DNA from: Pelagicoccus sp. SDUM812005
GTDB lineage: Bacteria; Verrucomicrobiota; Verrucomicrobiia; Opitutales; Opitutaceae
Direction: 5' to 3'
DNA length: 64,000 nucleotides
Assembly (NCBI RefSeq): GCF_031127875.1
Contig: NZ_JARXIA010000016.1
Coordinates: 1 to 64,000 of the forward strand
The number at the start of each line of letters is the position of its first letter. The stretch's first letter is position 1. The position numbers were made by a program, and so were the translations under genes. This document shows positions 44,094-53,128 of the stretch, piece by piece. Below the pieces are notes generated by a model. It worked only from the letters and a program-made list of their open reading frames with translations, did not search any database and was not told the origin of the DNA.

Positions 44094-46685
44094 TTAGCCT
44101 TGCGAAGGCTTGCCATAGAGCGGCATCAGCTTTTCTTGTCGCAGCCAGCCGGATTCGCCGTTGGGCAGCTGGATTTTCACCCACTTCAGGAAGCTGCGCT
44201 CCTGCTTGACGATGGTGCCCTCCGAGACCGTGCTGCTCACTTGTTCGGCTTGCAGGTCGGTCGGAATGCTGAGCAAGGGCGAGGCGGCGACTACCAGGAT
44301 CGAGTCGGCTTCTCCGAGGCTTTCGTATTTCGAGTGCGCCCATTGGCAGAAGTAGGCGGAGAGGCCGGCGATCACGGCGAAGAGCAGGAAGTATGGCGAA
44401 AGGCGGCGGGCGGGTCGCAGGTAGAGGGCGAGGATGGCTAGCGTCAGCAGGCCGCCCAGGAGCCAGATGGCCTGGGACGAATGCTGCAGCCATTGGGCGG
44501 GCGAGCGCAGGCGAACGATGCGGTAGAGGCCCTCGCTTTCGACGAGGGACTGCAGGATGGGATCGTAGGCGGAGGTGTTCTGGTGGGCGATGCGGAGGTT
44601 CCAGGCGAGCTCCTCGCTTTGCGGGTTCAAGCAAAAGGCGCTGGTCCAGTAGCCCCAGGCGCGGGCCCAGTCCCCGGTTTGGGCGAAGGCCAAGCCCGCG
44701 TTGTAGCGGTGCTCGAAGACGTTGGGTTCCTCGTTCGCGGCGGCGACCCATTTTTCGGCGGCCGCAGCGAAGTTGCCTTCGGAGTAGAGGTCTGCGGGAG
44801 CGCTTGCCGCGTCTTCCTGGGCGGAGCTTTCGTTGCTCAGAGCAAGGGAAAGCAAGGCGAGGGCGAAGGCAGGCAGCCAAGCGCGGGCACGGAAGACGCC
44901 TTTAGGATTGTAGTGCTTGCCTGGGCACATTCCGAGGGCGAGCTTCTGTACGCGGTTCCATTCTTCGGGGTCGCCCGGGTTGACGCCGAAGAGCAGCTGG
45001 TCGGAAAGCTCCCAGGCCTGTTTCCAGTTCTGGGCGAACTCCGCATTGCGAAGCTTTTCCGCGGTCCGGTAGATTTCGATAGGAGTCGGCTCCTGCGCCT
45101 CTAGGTCGAAGTAACGGCTGGCGGCATCCCTCCACTTCGCGTGGTGGCGTTTGAGGGCTGGCAGGTCGGATGGGAGCGGGGCCTTGCTGACCTTCCTGAG
45201 GTCGCGCAGGGCTTGGCGCTGCTTTTTGCGGGGATCGATGACGACGCTTCGCAGCAGGGCGAGGACGAACCAAGCGGCGAGCGGGGCGCTGACGGCGATG
45301 GCCGTGGGCAGGAGCAGCGGTTTGGGGGCGCCGGGGGCCTGGGCTGCGGTGCGCGAGTTCAGGGGATCCTTGAGCAGCTGGGGCGGTTTCTGGAAGGTGT
45401 TTTGCCCGCTGGGTTCCAGGTCGTAGCTTTGGCCGGCGAGTTCTGGCGCGTCTTGGTCCGGGGCGCCGGCTTCGCCGCTCGGAGAGGCGGCGTTGGGGCT
45501 TCGGGAAACGGCAGGCGTGACGGTGACGGTCTTGGAGGGGATGCTGATGGTTTTGTAGCGTTCTTCCTTGGGGTCGAAGTAGGTGTAGTCCAGAGGGCCG
45601 AACTCGAAGGTTCCGGTTTCGGTGGGGATGAGCACGATGTCTTCGCTTTGGCTGCCCACGAAGATGTTGTCTTCGGAAAACTCTTTTTTGACCTCTGGTT
45701 GGATCGCCTTGAACCGGCTGGATACGGAGCGGGCGGGCACGCCGATTCCGGCGGGCCAGTTGCCGGTGCCGCTGAGCTCCAAGGTCCAGGTGACCGGCTC
45801 TCCCACTTGTACTTGCTCGGGCACTACGCGGGACTCGAGCTCGAATTGTCCCACCGCGCCTTTGAAGGATGCCGGGGCGTCCTCGGGGAGGGGGAGGATC
45901 TCGAGAGCGAAGGGTTCGGACTCGATGGTGAAGGAGTCGTAGACCGCTTCTTGAAAGATGTTTCTACGGCGGCCGATTACGACGGTGGCTTCCTGGCTGG
46001 CGGCGGGGAGCTGCTTGATGCCCGGAGTGGTGGCGATCGCTTTGGCGTTGTAGAGCTTAACAAGGTAGGGAGCGCCTTGGTAGTTGACGCGGCTTACTTG
46101 TCCGTCGACGAGGCCGCTGGTGACGATTTCGGTGGGATTCCACTGGGGGACGGAGAGGTCGGCCAACTGGTACTCTTCCTTGGCGCCTGCGATGTATTCC
46201 AGCTCGAAGACTTCGCCAGCATAGATCTTTTCGTCCCTGTTTTGAAAAATGGATACGAAGACTTCGTCCGGGCTCATGCCAGTGTTGCCAACGGTGGCTT
46301 CTACCACTTCGAAGCGCGCGGGCGGGACTTGCATCTCGCCTTCGGACGTTTGCACGCGGATGCTCGGCAAGGTGACGGTGCCCAAGCGCAAGGGGATGGC
46401 TTGGTAGTTGAGGATCACCTTGGAACTGCGGCGTCCGTTGATGATGTTGGTGGAGCTGGATTGGCCGCGGAAGCGCAGTTCCATCCCGTTCAATTGCGGT
46501 ATCTCCGGTTCTCCATCCGGTTGGCAGGAGTCGAAGAAAAGGTCGATGGAGTTTGCCTTGCCCTGTTGCAAGGTTCCGCTGCTAGGCGACCAATAGACCG
46601 ACTGGGCCCAGATTATGGATACGCAGCTGCTGGCGGCGAGAAGGGAGAGGAGGAGTTTAAATAGAGGGAAACGCATGGTTACCAA
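44094..46685 (-). CDS. BatD-BatE fusion protein (oxygen-tolerance operon)
   Basis: The product is 863 aa. It starts with a signal peptide. A BatD-like series of beta domains (about 28-395, e.g. ELRFRGQSSSTNIINGRRS) leads to a membrane segment (about 458-478) and a cytoplasmic helical part. At about 602-625 a second signal-peptide-like stretch (RARAWLPAFALALLSLALS) begins a BatE-like part. This has a TPR region (about 635-695), two membrane segments (about 728-775) and an SH3-like domain (about 795-855; GESGWLRQEKLMPLYG). Bat proteins form a membrane complex with MoxR ATPases. The gene overlaps the next upstream gene by 7 nt. Confidence 0.85.
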   Translation of the reverse strand: MVTMRFPLFKLLLSLLAASSCVSIIWAQSVYWSPSSGTLQQGKANSIDLFFDSCQPDGEPEIPQLNGMELRFRGQSSSTNIINGRRSSKVILNYQAIPLRLGTVTLPSIRVQTSEGEMQVPPARFEVVEATVGNTGMSPDEVFVSIFQNRDEKIYAGEVFELEYIAGAKEEYQLADLSVPQWNPTEIVTSGLVDGQVSRVNYQGAPYLVKLYNAKAIATTPGIKQLPAASQEATVVIGRRRNIFQEAVYDSFTIESEPFALEILPLPEDAPASFKGAVGQFELESRVVPEQVQVGEPVTWTLELSGTGNWPAGIGVPARSVSSRFKAIQPEVKKEFSEDNIFVGSQSEDIVLIPTETGTFEFGPLDYTYFDPKEERYKTISIPSKTVTVTPAVSRSPNAASPSGEAGAPDQDAPELAGQSYDLEPSGQNTFQKPPQLLKDPLNSRTAAQAPGAPKPLLLPTAIAVSAPLAAWFVLALLRSVVIDPRKKQRQALRDLRKVSKAPLPSDLPALKRHHAKWRDAASRYFDLEAQEPTPIEIYRTAEKLRNAEFAQNWKQAWELSDQLLFGVNPGDPEEWNRVQKLALGMCPGKHYNPKGVFRARAWLPAFALALLSLALSNESSAQEDAASAPADLYSEGNFAAAAEKWVAAANEEPNVFEHRYNAGLAFAQTGDWARAWGYWTSAFCLNPQSEELAWNLRIAHQNTSAYDPILQSLVESEGLYRIVRLRSPAQWLQHSSQAIWLLGGLLTLAILALYLRPARRLSPYFLLFAVIAGLSAYFCQWAHSKYESLGEADSILVVAASPLLSIPTDLQAEQVSSTVSEGTIVKQERSFLKWVKIQLPNGESGWLRQEKLMPLYGKPSQG

Positions 46686-47674
46686 TCCTTGGCATTGGGT
46701 TGCTGTTTCTTTTTTCCACCCGTTTGGGCTTCCTGTAAGATCTGGTAAAGTTTGCCGGGCTGGTCCTGCTGGCGGAGTTGTTCTAGCATCTGCTTGAGGG
46801 CGGCAGTCTGGGCGTCGACCGGTTCGCCGGTGCCTTGCTGGCCGCCGAGGGTTTGCATCTGCTCTGGGGAAGGCTGCGGGGCTTCCTCCTGGTTTTCGCC
46901 GTCCAGCTCGACTTGCTGTGGCTCTTCCGCTTGGTCCAGTTCTCCCATCTGGGCGCCGTCCTGGGTGTTGGTTTGCTCGGCGGATTCCCCTTCCTCTCCT
47001 TCTTGGCCGGACTGCGGATCTTGGCTCTCCTGGGATTCCTGCTCGCCGTTTTCGCCTTCTTGCTGCTGGTCGCCCTCTTCTCCGGGCTGGCCTTCCTGCG
47101 AGTCTTCGGAGGCTTCCTCCTGGGATTGGGCATCGCTGTTCTCGGAATTTTCGGACCCTTCTTCGGAGGAGCCCGAACTGCCGTCCTGCTCCTGTTGTTC
47201 ACCGTCCTGCTGCTCTTCCTGGTTTTCGGAGGAGTCGCCCTGCTGCTGTTCCTGCTGGTCTTGGTGGGGCGGGTTGAGCAGGTCGAGCAGGCGCTGCTCC
47301 AGCTTATCCCAGTCGGCGGCTTCTGGGTCGAGGGCACGGCCAGCCGCTACGGCGTCGAGGGCGTCTTCCACGGGGCTGTCCGGCATCTTCTCGCCTTGCT
47401 GCATGACTTGCATGGCGACCTGCATGGTTCCGGAAGCTATTTTCGCGTAGTCTTCCGCGGTGATGTCGTCCTTTTCCGCGATTTCGGAAATGAGATCGGG
47501 CAAGGTGATGCCTTCTTGCCCCGGAATCGTGGCCGGGGAGCTGGGAGTTCGGGGAGCTCGTGGAGCGGGGGCAGCAGGTTCGCTGTCGCTCTCGGAGCTG
47601 GGCGTAGAGCTGGTTATGCCGAAGGCCGAGGCGCCCGCGAACAAGGTCATTGAAAAGAGGATACGGCGGATCAT
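46679..47674 (-). CDS. Exported Glu/Gln/Ser-rich protein in the Bat operon (BatC position)
   Basis: The product is 331 aa. A signal peptide of about 20 residues is followed by a Pro/Ala-rich part and a short folded segment (about 55-133, LPDLISEIAEKDDITAEDYAKI). A very long low-complexity segment of Glu, Gln, Ser, Gly and Asp (about 135-270) follows, then a conserved-looking helical end (LKQMLEQLRQQDQPGKLYQILQ). In other bacteria BatC is a TPR protein at this place; here I see no clear TPR, so the name is only positional. It overlaps both neighbours and is part of the same transcript. Confidence 0.8.
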   Translation of the reverse strand: MIRRILFSMTLFAGASAFGITSSTPSSESDSEPAAPAPRAPRTPSSPATIPGQEGITLPDLISEIAEKDDITAEDYAKIASGTMQVAMQVMQQGEKMPDSPVEDALDAVAAGRALDPEAADWDKLEQRLLDLLNPPHQDQQEQQQGDSSENQEEQQDGEQQEQDGSSGSSEEGSENSENSDAQSQEEASEDSQEGQPGEEGDQQQEGENGEQESQESQDPQSGQEGEEGESAEQTNTQDGAQMGELDQAEEPQQVELDGENQEEAPQPSPEQMQTLGGQQGTGEPVDAQTAALKQMLEQLRQQDQPGKLYQILQEAQTGGKKKQQPNAKDW

Positions 47675-48708
47675 GCGGCCAACTCCTTTCGCTTGAGGGT
47701 ACGGGGCTTAGGCAGGGAGGGGAACTCCCAGTAGATGGAAAGCAGGAGCAGGAAGAATCCGGGGGCGAGGAAGTAGTGGAAGCGCTCGATGAGGGCGTTC
47801 TCGCGTTCCCGTTCCTTGAGGCTGGCCTTTCCTTTTTCGACGGTTTCCTCCACGACTTGGGCGAGGTCGACCCAGACGCTGGCCTCGCGGTAGATGCCGT
47901 CGGTGATGCGAGCGATTTGGGTGAGAGTCTTGGGTTCGAGCTTGCTGAGCACCACGGCGCCTTGCGGGTCCTTTAGGTAGCCGCCGTTTCCGTCTGGGAT
48001 GAGGCTGCCCTCCTTGGTGCCGAAGCCCAGGCAGATGGTGCGGACGTTTTGCTCCTTGAGCTCGCGGGCTTTCGCTTCCCAGCCGCTCTCCAGGCTTTCG
48101 CCGTCGCTGATGATGATGAGAAAGCGGTCGGCCATGCCGTCGGATTGTTCGAATGAGTCGAGGGCGGTGTCCATCATGGCGGCGTAGTTGGTGCCGCCTT
48201 GGGGGATGAAGCTGGGGTTTATGTCGTCCAGGAAGCCCCGCAGGATCTGGTAGTCGGGGCTCATGGGGCTTTGCAGGAAGGCGGTTCCGGCGAAGACGAT
48301 CAAGCCGACGCTTTCGCCTTCGAGGGTGTCGAGCATGCCTTCCACCACTAGCTTCGCTCGTTCCAAGCGGTTCGGCTTGATGTCGTCGGCTAGCATGCTC
48401 TTGGAGAGGTCCATGGCGATGATGACTTCGCGGCTGCGCTCGAAGGTGATCTGTTCTTCGGTTCCCCAGCGTGGTTGGGCGATGGATACGATAAGGAGAG
48501 CGAGGGAGGCGCAGAGCAGGACTTTTGGCGGGCGGGCGGAAGTGCGGCTGGCCTGTTTGATTCCGCTAAATCCGGCGGTGGCCCACTGGGCTTGAGCTCC
48601 TTTGCGGCGGGCGGAATCGCGGCGGCGATGGAAGAGGCTCCAAGCAAGCAGGAGGACGGGCAGCGCGAGTCCCCAGAGAAATTCTTCGTGAGCCCAATCG
48701 ATGTTCAT
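47671..48708 (-). CDS. BatB-like von Willebrand factor A protein
   Basis: The product is 345 aa. Membrane segments lie at about 10-27 and 60-78 and near the end (FLAPGFFLLLLSIYWEF). Between them is a vWA domain (about 90-290) with an intact MIDAS metal site: AMDLSKSMLADD, Thr in GGTNYAAMM, and ISDGESLESG. It is the second vWA gene of the operon and overlaps both neighbours by 4 nt (ATGA). It probably forms a complex with BatA in the membrane. The aerotolerance function was proposed in Bacteroides. Confidence 0.9.
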   Translation of the reverse strand: MNIDWAHEEFLWGLALPVLLLAWSLFHRRRDSARRKGAQAQWATAGFSGIKQASRTSARPPKVLLCASLALLIVSIAQPRWGTEEQITFERSREVIIAMDLSKSMLADDIKPNRLERAKLVVEGMLDTLEGESVGLIVFAGTAFLQSPMSPDYQILRGFLDDINPSFIPQGGTNYAAMMDTALDSFEQSDGMADRFLIIISDGESLESGWEAKARELKEQNVRTICLGFGTKEGSLIPDGNGGYLKDPQGAVVLSKLEPKTLTQIARITDGIYREASVWVDLAQVVEETVEKGKASLKERERENALIERFHYFLAPGFFLLLLSIYWEFPSLPKPRTLKRKELAA

Positions 48709-49736
48709 GCCAAGGCCTCCCGGAATTTGCTAGCGCCTGCGAATACGCTGAGGACCGCGAAGAAGGCGGCTGCGTAGAGCGGGTAGTGGAAAAGTTCGGT
48801 TACAGTGGAGTACTGTTTCACCTCGAATTCGATGGTGCTGGATTCGTCGATCTTTTTGAAGGCTTGGTCGATCGTATCCGAATCTTCGGCACGGAAAAAT
48901 TCGCCATCCGTGAAGTCGGCGATTTTCTTAAGCGTTTCGGTGTCGACGCGCAGCAGCTGCTGGGTGGTGCCGATGCGTTCGCCGCGCTCGTTGCGACGCG
49001 GGAAGGGGACGTATCCGTTTTTTCCTGCCGCGATGGTGTAGACGCGGATGCCTGCATCCTTGGCCAGCTGAGCTCCCTCCATCGGCTCCATCATGCCAGC
49101 GGTGTTTTCGCCATCGGTCAGCAAGACGATAAAGGCGCCCTCGCGTTCGCCGGCTCGTTCCTTGGCGCCTTCCAGGAGTCGCGAGGTGGCGACCGCGAGC
49201 GAATCTCCGATGGCGGTTCCATCTTCGATAAGGCCGATCTGGAGGCGTTCGGTTTGGCGGGCGAGCCACTTGTGGTCGAAGGTCAAGGGAGCGGCGGTGT
49301 AGGCCCGTCCGGCGAAGGCGATGAGGCCGATGCGGTCGTTTTCGCGGCGGTTGATGAAGGCGCTGAGCACGGGTTTGACTGCTTGGAGTCGGTTGGAGCG
49401 CTTGCGGTTGACGAAGTAGTCTTCCGCTTCCATGGAGCCGGAGAGGTCGACGGCGAGAATGATGTCGTAGCCGCGGCTCTTGGAATGGCTTTCGGTGGCG
49501 ACGGACTGGGGACGGGTCAGGGCGAGGATCATGCCGATGGCGGCGAGGAAGACCAAGGTGGTGGCGAGTTTGGTGCCACCGATGAAGCTGGGGCGTCGCC
49601 ACGCTCCGGAGAACGGTAGTATCATGGCGGATACGGCGCGTCGCCCGCGTAGCCATGCGATGAGCGGCAAGGCCAGCAAGGCGAGCAGCCAATAGGGATT
49701 GGCCAATTGGAATTTCGTATCCAGAAGTTCGATCAT
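48705..49736 (-). CDS. BatA-like von Willebrand factor A protein
   Basis: The product is 343 aa. Membrane segments lie at about 14-30 and 56-75 and at the C-terminus (about 313-332). The vWA domain (about 88-280) has the MIDAS motif AVDLSGSMEAED, Thr in EDGTAIGDSL and LTDGENTAGMM. The N-terminus FQLANPYWLLALLALPLIAWL is typical of BatA-type proteins. It follows the DUF58 gene with a 4-nt overlap, in the classical order MoxR, DUF58, BatA, BatB, C, D/E. Confidence 0.9.
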   Translation of the reverse strand: MIELLDTKFQLANPYWLLALLALPLIAWLRGRRAVSAMILPFSGAWRRPSFIGGTKLATTLVFLAAIGMILALTRPQSVATESHSKSRGYDIILAVDLSGSMEAEDYFVNRKRSNRLQAVKPVLSAFINRRENDRIGLIAFAGRAYTAAPLTFDHKWLARQTERLQIGLIEDGTAIGDSLAVATSRLLEGAKERAGEREGAFIVLLTDGENTAGMMEPMEGAQLAKDAGIRVYTIAAGKNGYVPFPRRNERGERIGTTQQLLRVDTETLKKIADFTDGEFFRAEDSDTIDQAFKKIDESSTIEFEVKQYSTVTELFHYPLYAAAFFAVLSVFAGASKFREALA

Positions 49737-50653
49737 ACGCGGGCGAATCGTTTCATGCGTTGATGGAAGAAGTCGGTTACGGCGTCGAGGGCGTCGGAGC
49801 CCGCGGTGAGGCTGAGGCGATCGCTATCCTTTGGAAAAAGCGCTTTGAAGGAGGCGTCCCGTTGGGCAGCCCAGGTTTGGTGGGCGGCGCGCTGGGCGCT
49901 GGAGCCGCCGTTGAGGGTGTAGAGCTCTCCGCTGGTCGGATCGTAGACCGGTTGGCTGCCGGACTTCGGGAGTTCGAGCTCCCAAGGGTCGGAGATGCGG
50001 AAGCCAACGGGTTGGTAGCGGCGACGCAGCACGGGCCAGACGTCCGGTTGGGCGTGGCCGGGGAAGTCGCCGAGCCAGACGAAGATGCTGTGTCGGGGCG
50101 CGGCCTTGAGCACGTATTTCCAAGGGATTTTGGCTTCCTGCTGCTCGAGGATGGGCGGCGCGGGGTGCCCGAGCAAGTTGGCGGCGGTGTGCATGACCCG
50201 TCCGCGTCCGGTGGCGGACTTGGTCAAGGTGTAGCCTTGCGGGGTGGCGTGCAGGAGCGAGATGCGGTCGCCGTTGACGGCGCTGAGCAGCATGAGCAGG
50301 CTGGCGAGCTCCAGCAAGGCTTGGCGTTTGGTGACGCCGCCGGATCCGAACTGCAGGGAAGGCGTGTCTTCGAAGAGCAGCAGGAGGGTGATTTCGCGTT
50401 CCTCGATGAACTTCTTGCGGTAGGCTTCGCCGAGGCGGGCGGTCACGTTCCAGTCGATGTCGCGTACGTCGTCGCCGAACTCATACTTGACGACCTGGTC
50501 GAACTCCATGCCTTTGCCGCGGAAGGACGACTTGTATTCGCCGCCCAGGGCGCTTTGCACGACCAGGCGTGCTCGCCACTCCAAGCGTCGCAGCATGGCG
50601 ACGGTTGCGGAAAGGTTGGCGCTTGAGCCTGGGTTATCTGGCTGTTTCGGCAT
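49733..50653 (-). CDS. DUF58-domain protein of the MoxR/Bat operon
   Basis: The product is 306 aa and soluble. It carries the DUF58 pattern GEYKSSFRGKGMEFDQVVKYEFGDDVRDIDWNVTARLGEAYRKKFIEERE in about residues 37-88, including the conserved DIDWN. DUF58 proteins have a vWA-like fold and accompany MoxR ATPases. It lies 63 nt downstream of moxR and overlaps batA by 4 nt. Its molecular role is not established in general; a link between the ATPase and the membrane vWA proteins is inferred. Confidence 0.9.
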   Translation of the reverse strand: MPKQPDNPGSSANLSATVAMLRRLEWRARLVVQSALGGEYKSSFRGKGMEFDQVVKYEFGDDVRDIDWNVTARLGEAYRKKFIEEREITLLLLFEDTPSLQFGSGGVTKRQALLELASLLMLLSAVNGDRISLLHATPQGYTLTKSATGRGRVMHTAANLLGHPAPPILEQQEAKIPWKYVLKAAPRHSIFVWLGDFPGHAQPDVWPVLRRRYQPVGFRISDPWELELPKSGSQPVYDPTSGELYTLNGGSSAQRAAHQTWAAQRDASFKALFPKDSDRLSLTAGSDALDAVTDFFHQRMKRFARV

Positions 50654-50716
50654 GGGGCGGCTGGCGGTTCTCGCGCTGGCTAGCGGCGAACGAGACGGGC
50701 TGCTGTATCCAATTTC

Positions 50717-51682
50717 TTAGACGGCGGCGGCTCGGCTCGGCAGGGCAGTCTTGTCGAGGATCTTCTGCAGGACTTGGTCCGCGGTGATCTCTTCCGCTTC
50801 CGCTTCGTAGCTTAGGCCGACGCGGTGACGCATGGCGTCGAAGAAAATGTCCTTAACGATGGCGGGGGAGACGTGGTCCATGCCGCGCAGCCATGCGAGG
50901 GCGCGGCTGGCTTGGTAGAGGCTGATGGAGGCGCGCGGCGAGGCTCCGTAGGACAGGAGCCGGTCCTCGGCCTGGGCGGCGTTGGGCATTTCGCGGGTGG
51001 CGCGCACCAGCTCTAGAATATAAGCTTGGATGTCCTCGGATACGTGAACGCTGTCGACTTCGGCCCTCAGGGCGAGCAGTTCCTCGCCGGTGGCGACCGG
51101 CTCGAGTTCCGGCTTCTCGGTGACCTGGCCCCAGCGTCGCATCATCTCGAACTCGTCCTCTTGGCTCGGGTAGTCGACCAGCAGCTTGAAGAGGAAGCGG
51201 TCGCGTTGGGCTTCGGGAAGCGGGTAGGTGCCCTCTTGCTCGACCGGGTTTTGGGTGGCCATGACGAAGAAGGGGCGCGGCAGCTTGTGGGAGGTTGGCC
51301 CCAGGGTGACTTGCTTTTCCTGCATGGCTTCGAGCAGGGCGCTCTGGACCTTGGCGGGGGCGCGGTTGATTTCGTCGGCGAGGACGAGGTTGGCGAAGAT
51401 GGGACCCTTGTGCGGCTCGAACTGGCCGGATTGGGCTTGGAAGATCATGGTCCCGATCACGTCGCTCGGCAGGAGGTCGGGCGTGAACTGCACGCGTTCG
51501 AACTGGAGGCCGAGGGCGGTGCCGAGGCTTTTGATGAGGAGGGTCTTGGCGAGACCAGGCATGCCTTCGAGCAGGACGTGTCCATCGGCGAGGAGAGCGA
51601 CAAGCATTCGTTCGACAACGACTTCCTGTCCGAGGATTGCTTTTCCAACTTCGTTTCTGACTCGTTCAGACCAGCTGCTCAT
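50717..51682 (-). CDS. MoxR-family AAA+ ATPase
   Basis: From the ATG at 51680-51682 (MSSWSERVRNEVGKAILGQ) the product is 321 aa. It has Walker A GMPGLAKT, Walker B LVLADEINRAP, sensor ATQNPVEQEGTYPLPEAQRDRF and the C-terminal lid (SYGASPRASI). MoxR ATPases act as chaperones that assemble or activate vWA-domain partners, here BatA and BatB encoded in the same operon. It is the first gene of the operon. The upstream open frame (to 51757) has no family match. Confidence 0.95.
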   Translation of the reverse strand: MSSWSERVRNEVGKAILGQEVVVERMLVALLADGHVLLEGMPGLAKTLLIKSLGTALGLQFERVQFTPDLLPSDVIGTMIFQAQSGQFEPHKGPIFANLVLADEINRAPAKVQSALLEAMQEKQVTLGPTSHKLPRPFFVMATQNPVEQEGTYPLPEAQRDRFLFKLLVDYPSQEDEFEMMRRWGQVTEKPELEPVATGEELLALRAEVDSVHVSEDIQAYILELVRATREMPNAAQAEDRLLSYGASPRASISLYQASRALAWLRGMDHVSPAIVKDIFFDAMRHRVGLSYEAEAEEITADQVLQKILDKTALPSRAAAV

Positions 51683-51905
51683 ATGGATTTTCGATAAATG
51701 TGTTGTGGGGGATGTGGCAAGTCTAGGCGCCTGCCTTAGGAAAGCTGAGAAGGACACCGTCGAATGACCTTCTAATCAAGACTATGTTTCAGGGGAATTG
51801 AGCAGGATCGTTGCCGAAGTGCATGGAGACGAGCAAGCTGCAGGAATTACGGGCGGAATTGCAAAAGAGCTTGAGGCGGGCGGGGCGGGAGGGCAGGCAT
51901 GGGGC

Positions 51906-52412
51906 ATGGCGAAGAAATTTTGGCTGATCAAAAGCGAGCCGGACGTGTTTGGTTTCGACGACTTAGCGAAGTGCAAGGATCAAACCGAGCACTGGGACGG
52001 GATCCGCAACTACCAGGCCCGCAACTTCATGCGCGACGAGATGCAGCAGGGCGACGTGGCGATCTTTTACCACTCCAACGCAGGTCCGGAGGTCGGGGCG
52101 GTGGGGCTTGCAACGGTTGCGAGCGAGAAGGCCTACCCGGACCACACCCAATTTGATCCAAAATCCAACTACTACGACGCGAAGTCGAGCAAGGAGAATC
52201 CTCGTTGGCTGATGGTGGATTTCAAGTACGGCAAGCCTTTCAAGCGGTTGGTCACGCTGAAGGAGCTCAAGGAAGCTCCGGAGCTGGCTGAAATGCTGGT
52301 GGTGCAGCGTGGGCAACGTCTTTCCATCCAGCCCGTCGACAAGGTTCACTTCAAGGCCGTCTGCAAGATGGGTGGCCTGACGGCGAAGGACCTGAAGGAA
52401 TTCGGAGTCTAG
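51906..52412 (+). CDS. EVE-domain protein
   Basis: From the ATG at 51906 (MAKKFWLIKSEPDVFGFDDL) the product is 168 aa, the normal size for a stand-alone EVE protein. The motifs KSEPD, HWDGIRNYQARNFMRDEM, GDVAIFYHSN and WLMVDFKYGKPF are typical. EVE domains have a PUA/YTH-like fold and bind modified bases in DNA or RNA. They are common in defence loci but also occur as housekeeping singletons, as seems the case here. The frame is open upstream to 51798 without family sequence. Confidence 0.93.
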   Translation: MAKKFWLIKSEPDVFGFDDLAKCKDQTEHWDGIRNYQARNFMRDEMQQGDVAIFYHSNAGPEVGAVGLATVASEKAYPDHTQFDPKSNYYDAKSSKENPRWLMVDFKYGKPFKRLVTLKELKEAPELAEMLVVQRGQRLSIQPVDKVHFKAVCKMGGLTAKDLKEFGV

Positions 52413-52428
52413 GCCACGGCAAGGCGCT

Positions 52429-53067
52429 TCAGTCCAGCAAGGGCTCGAGGTGGGTCCAGACGGTTTCGGCGAGGATCTTGTGTCCGGCGGGATTGGGGTG
52501 GATGCCGTCGGAGATGTTGAGGCTGGGATCGCCCGCGACGCCTTCTAGTAAGAAAGGGATCAGGGGGATTTGGTTGCGTTCGGCCAGGCTCGGATACAGG
52601 GCTCGGAACTCCGAGGTGTAGGCTTCGCCCAGGTTCGGGGGCATCTGCATGCCAGCCAGCACGATCTTGATTTCTGGATACTTCTCGCGGGCGAAATCGA
52701 TAATTCCCTGCAGATTCTTTTGGGTATCCGTAAGCTTGATACCGCGCAGGCCGTCGTTGGCTCCTAAGGCTAGGACGAGAATGTCGACAGGCTTTTGCAT
52801 TACCCAGCTGGCGCGCCTGAGACCGCCGGCGCTGGTCTCTCCGCTGAGTCCGGCCGGGCTGACGGTGTAGTCGTCGCGGCCGCTTTCCTCGAGCTTTTTG
52901 GCGATGAGGGCCGGGTAGGCTTGCTGGGGATCGATGCCGTAGCCAGCGGTGAGGCTGTCGCCGAGAAAGAGGATTCGCTTGGCTTCGGGAGCGGCGCCCG
53001 CGAAGTTTGTGAGGGATAGCAACGTATAGATGGCAATCAAATGCACGGCGAGACGCGTTGGCTTCAT
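52429..53067 (-). CDS. tesA: Exported GDSL-type esterase (TesA-like)
   Basis: From the ATG at 53065-53067 the product is 212 aa. It has a signal peptide (MKPTRLAVHLIAIYTLLSLTNFAGA) and the SGNH hydrolase blocks: GDSLTAGYG (Ser), Gly in SGETSAGG, GAND, and DGIHPNPAGH (Asp and His). TesA-like enzymes hydrolyse thioesters and lysophospholipids in the periplasm. The gene is divergent from a YbbA/YbbP-like ABC transporter, the same arrangement as tesA-ybbA-ybbP in E. coli. An alternative start 63 nt upstream would overlap the ABC gene start. Confidence 0.9.
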   Translation of the reverse strand: MKPTRLAVHLIAIYTLLSLTNFAGAAPEAKRILFLGDSLTAGYGIDPQQAYPALIAKKLEESGRDDYTVSPAGLSGETSAGGLRRASWVMQKPVDILVLALGANDGLRGIKLTDTQKNLQGIIDFAREKYPEIKIVLAGMQMPPNLGEAYTSEFRALYPSLAERNQIPLIPFLLEGVAGDPSLNISDGIHPNPAGHKILAETVWTHLEPLLD

Positions 53068-53128
53068 GATTGAGGAGAAGAGCTTAAGCAGTTGCATGTT
53101 ACAAGATACGAATATTGGGTCGGACCGC

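Noticed and set aside
46752-47653. Ser/Cys- and Leu-rich frames opposite the acidic Bat operon protein
   Set aside because: They mirror the Glu/Gln repeats of the real gene on the other strand; the real gene fits the operon with a 4-nt overlap.
51906-52412. EVE protein as part of a defence island
   Set aside because: No nuclease, methyltransferase or other defence gene is near; neighbours are housekeeping and envelope genes.
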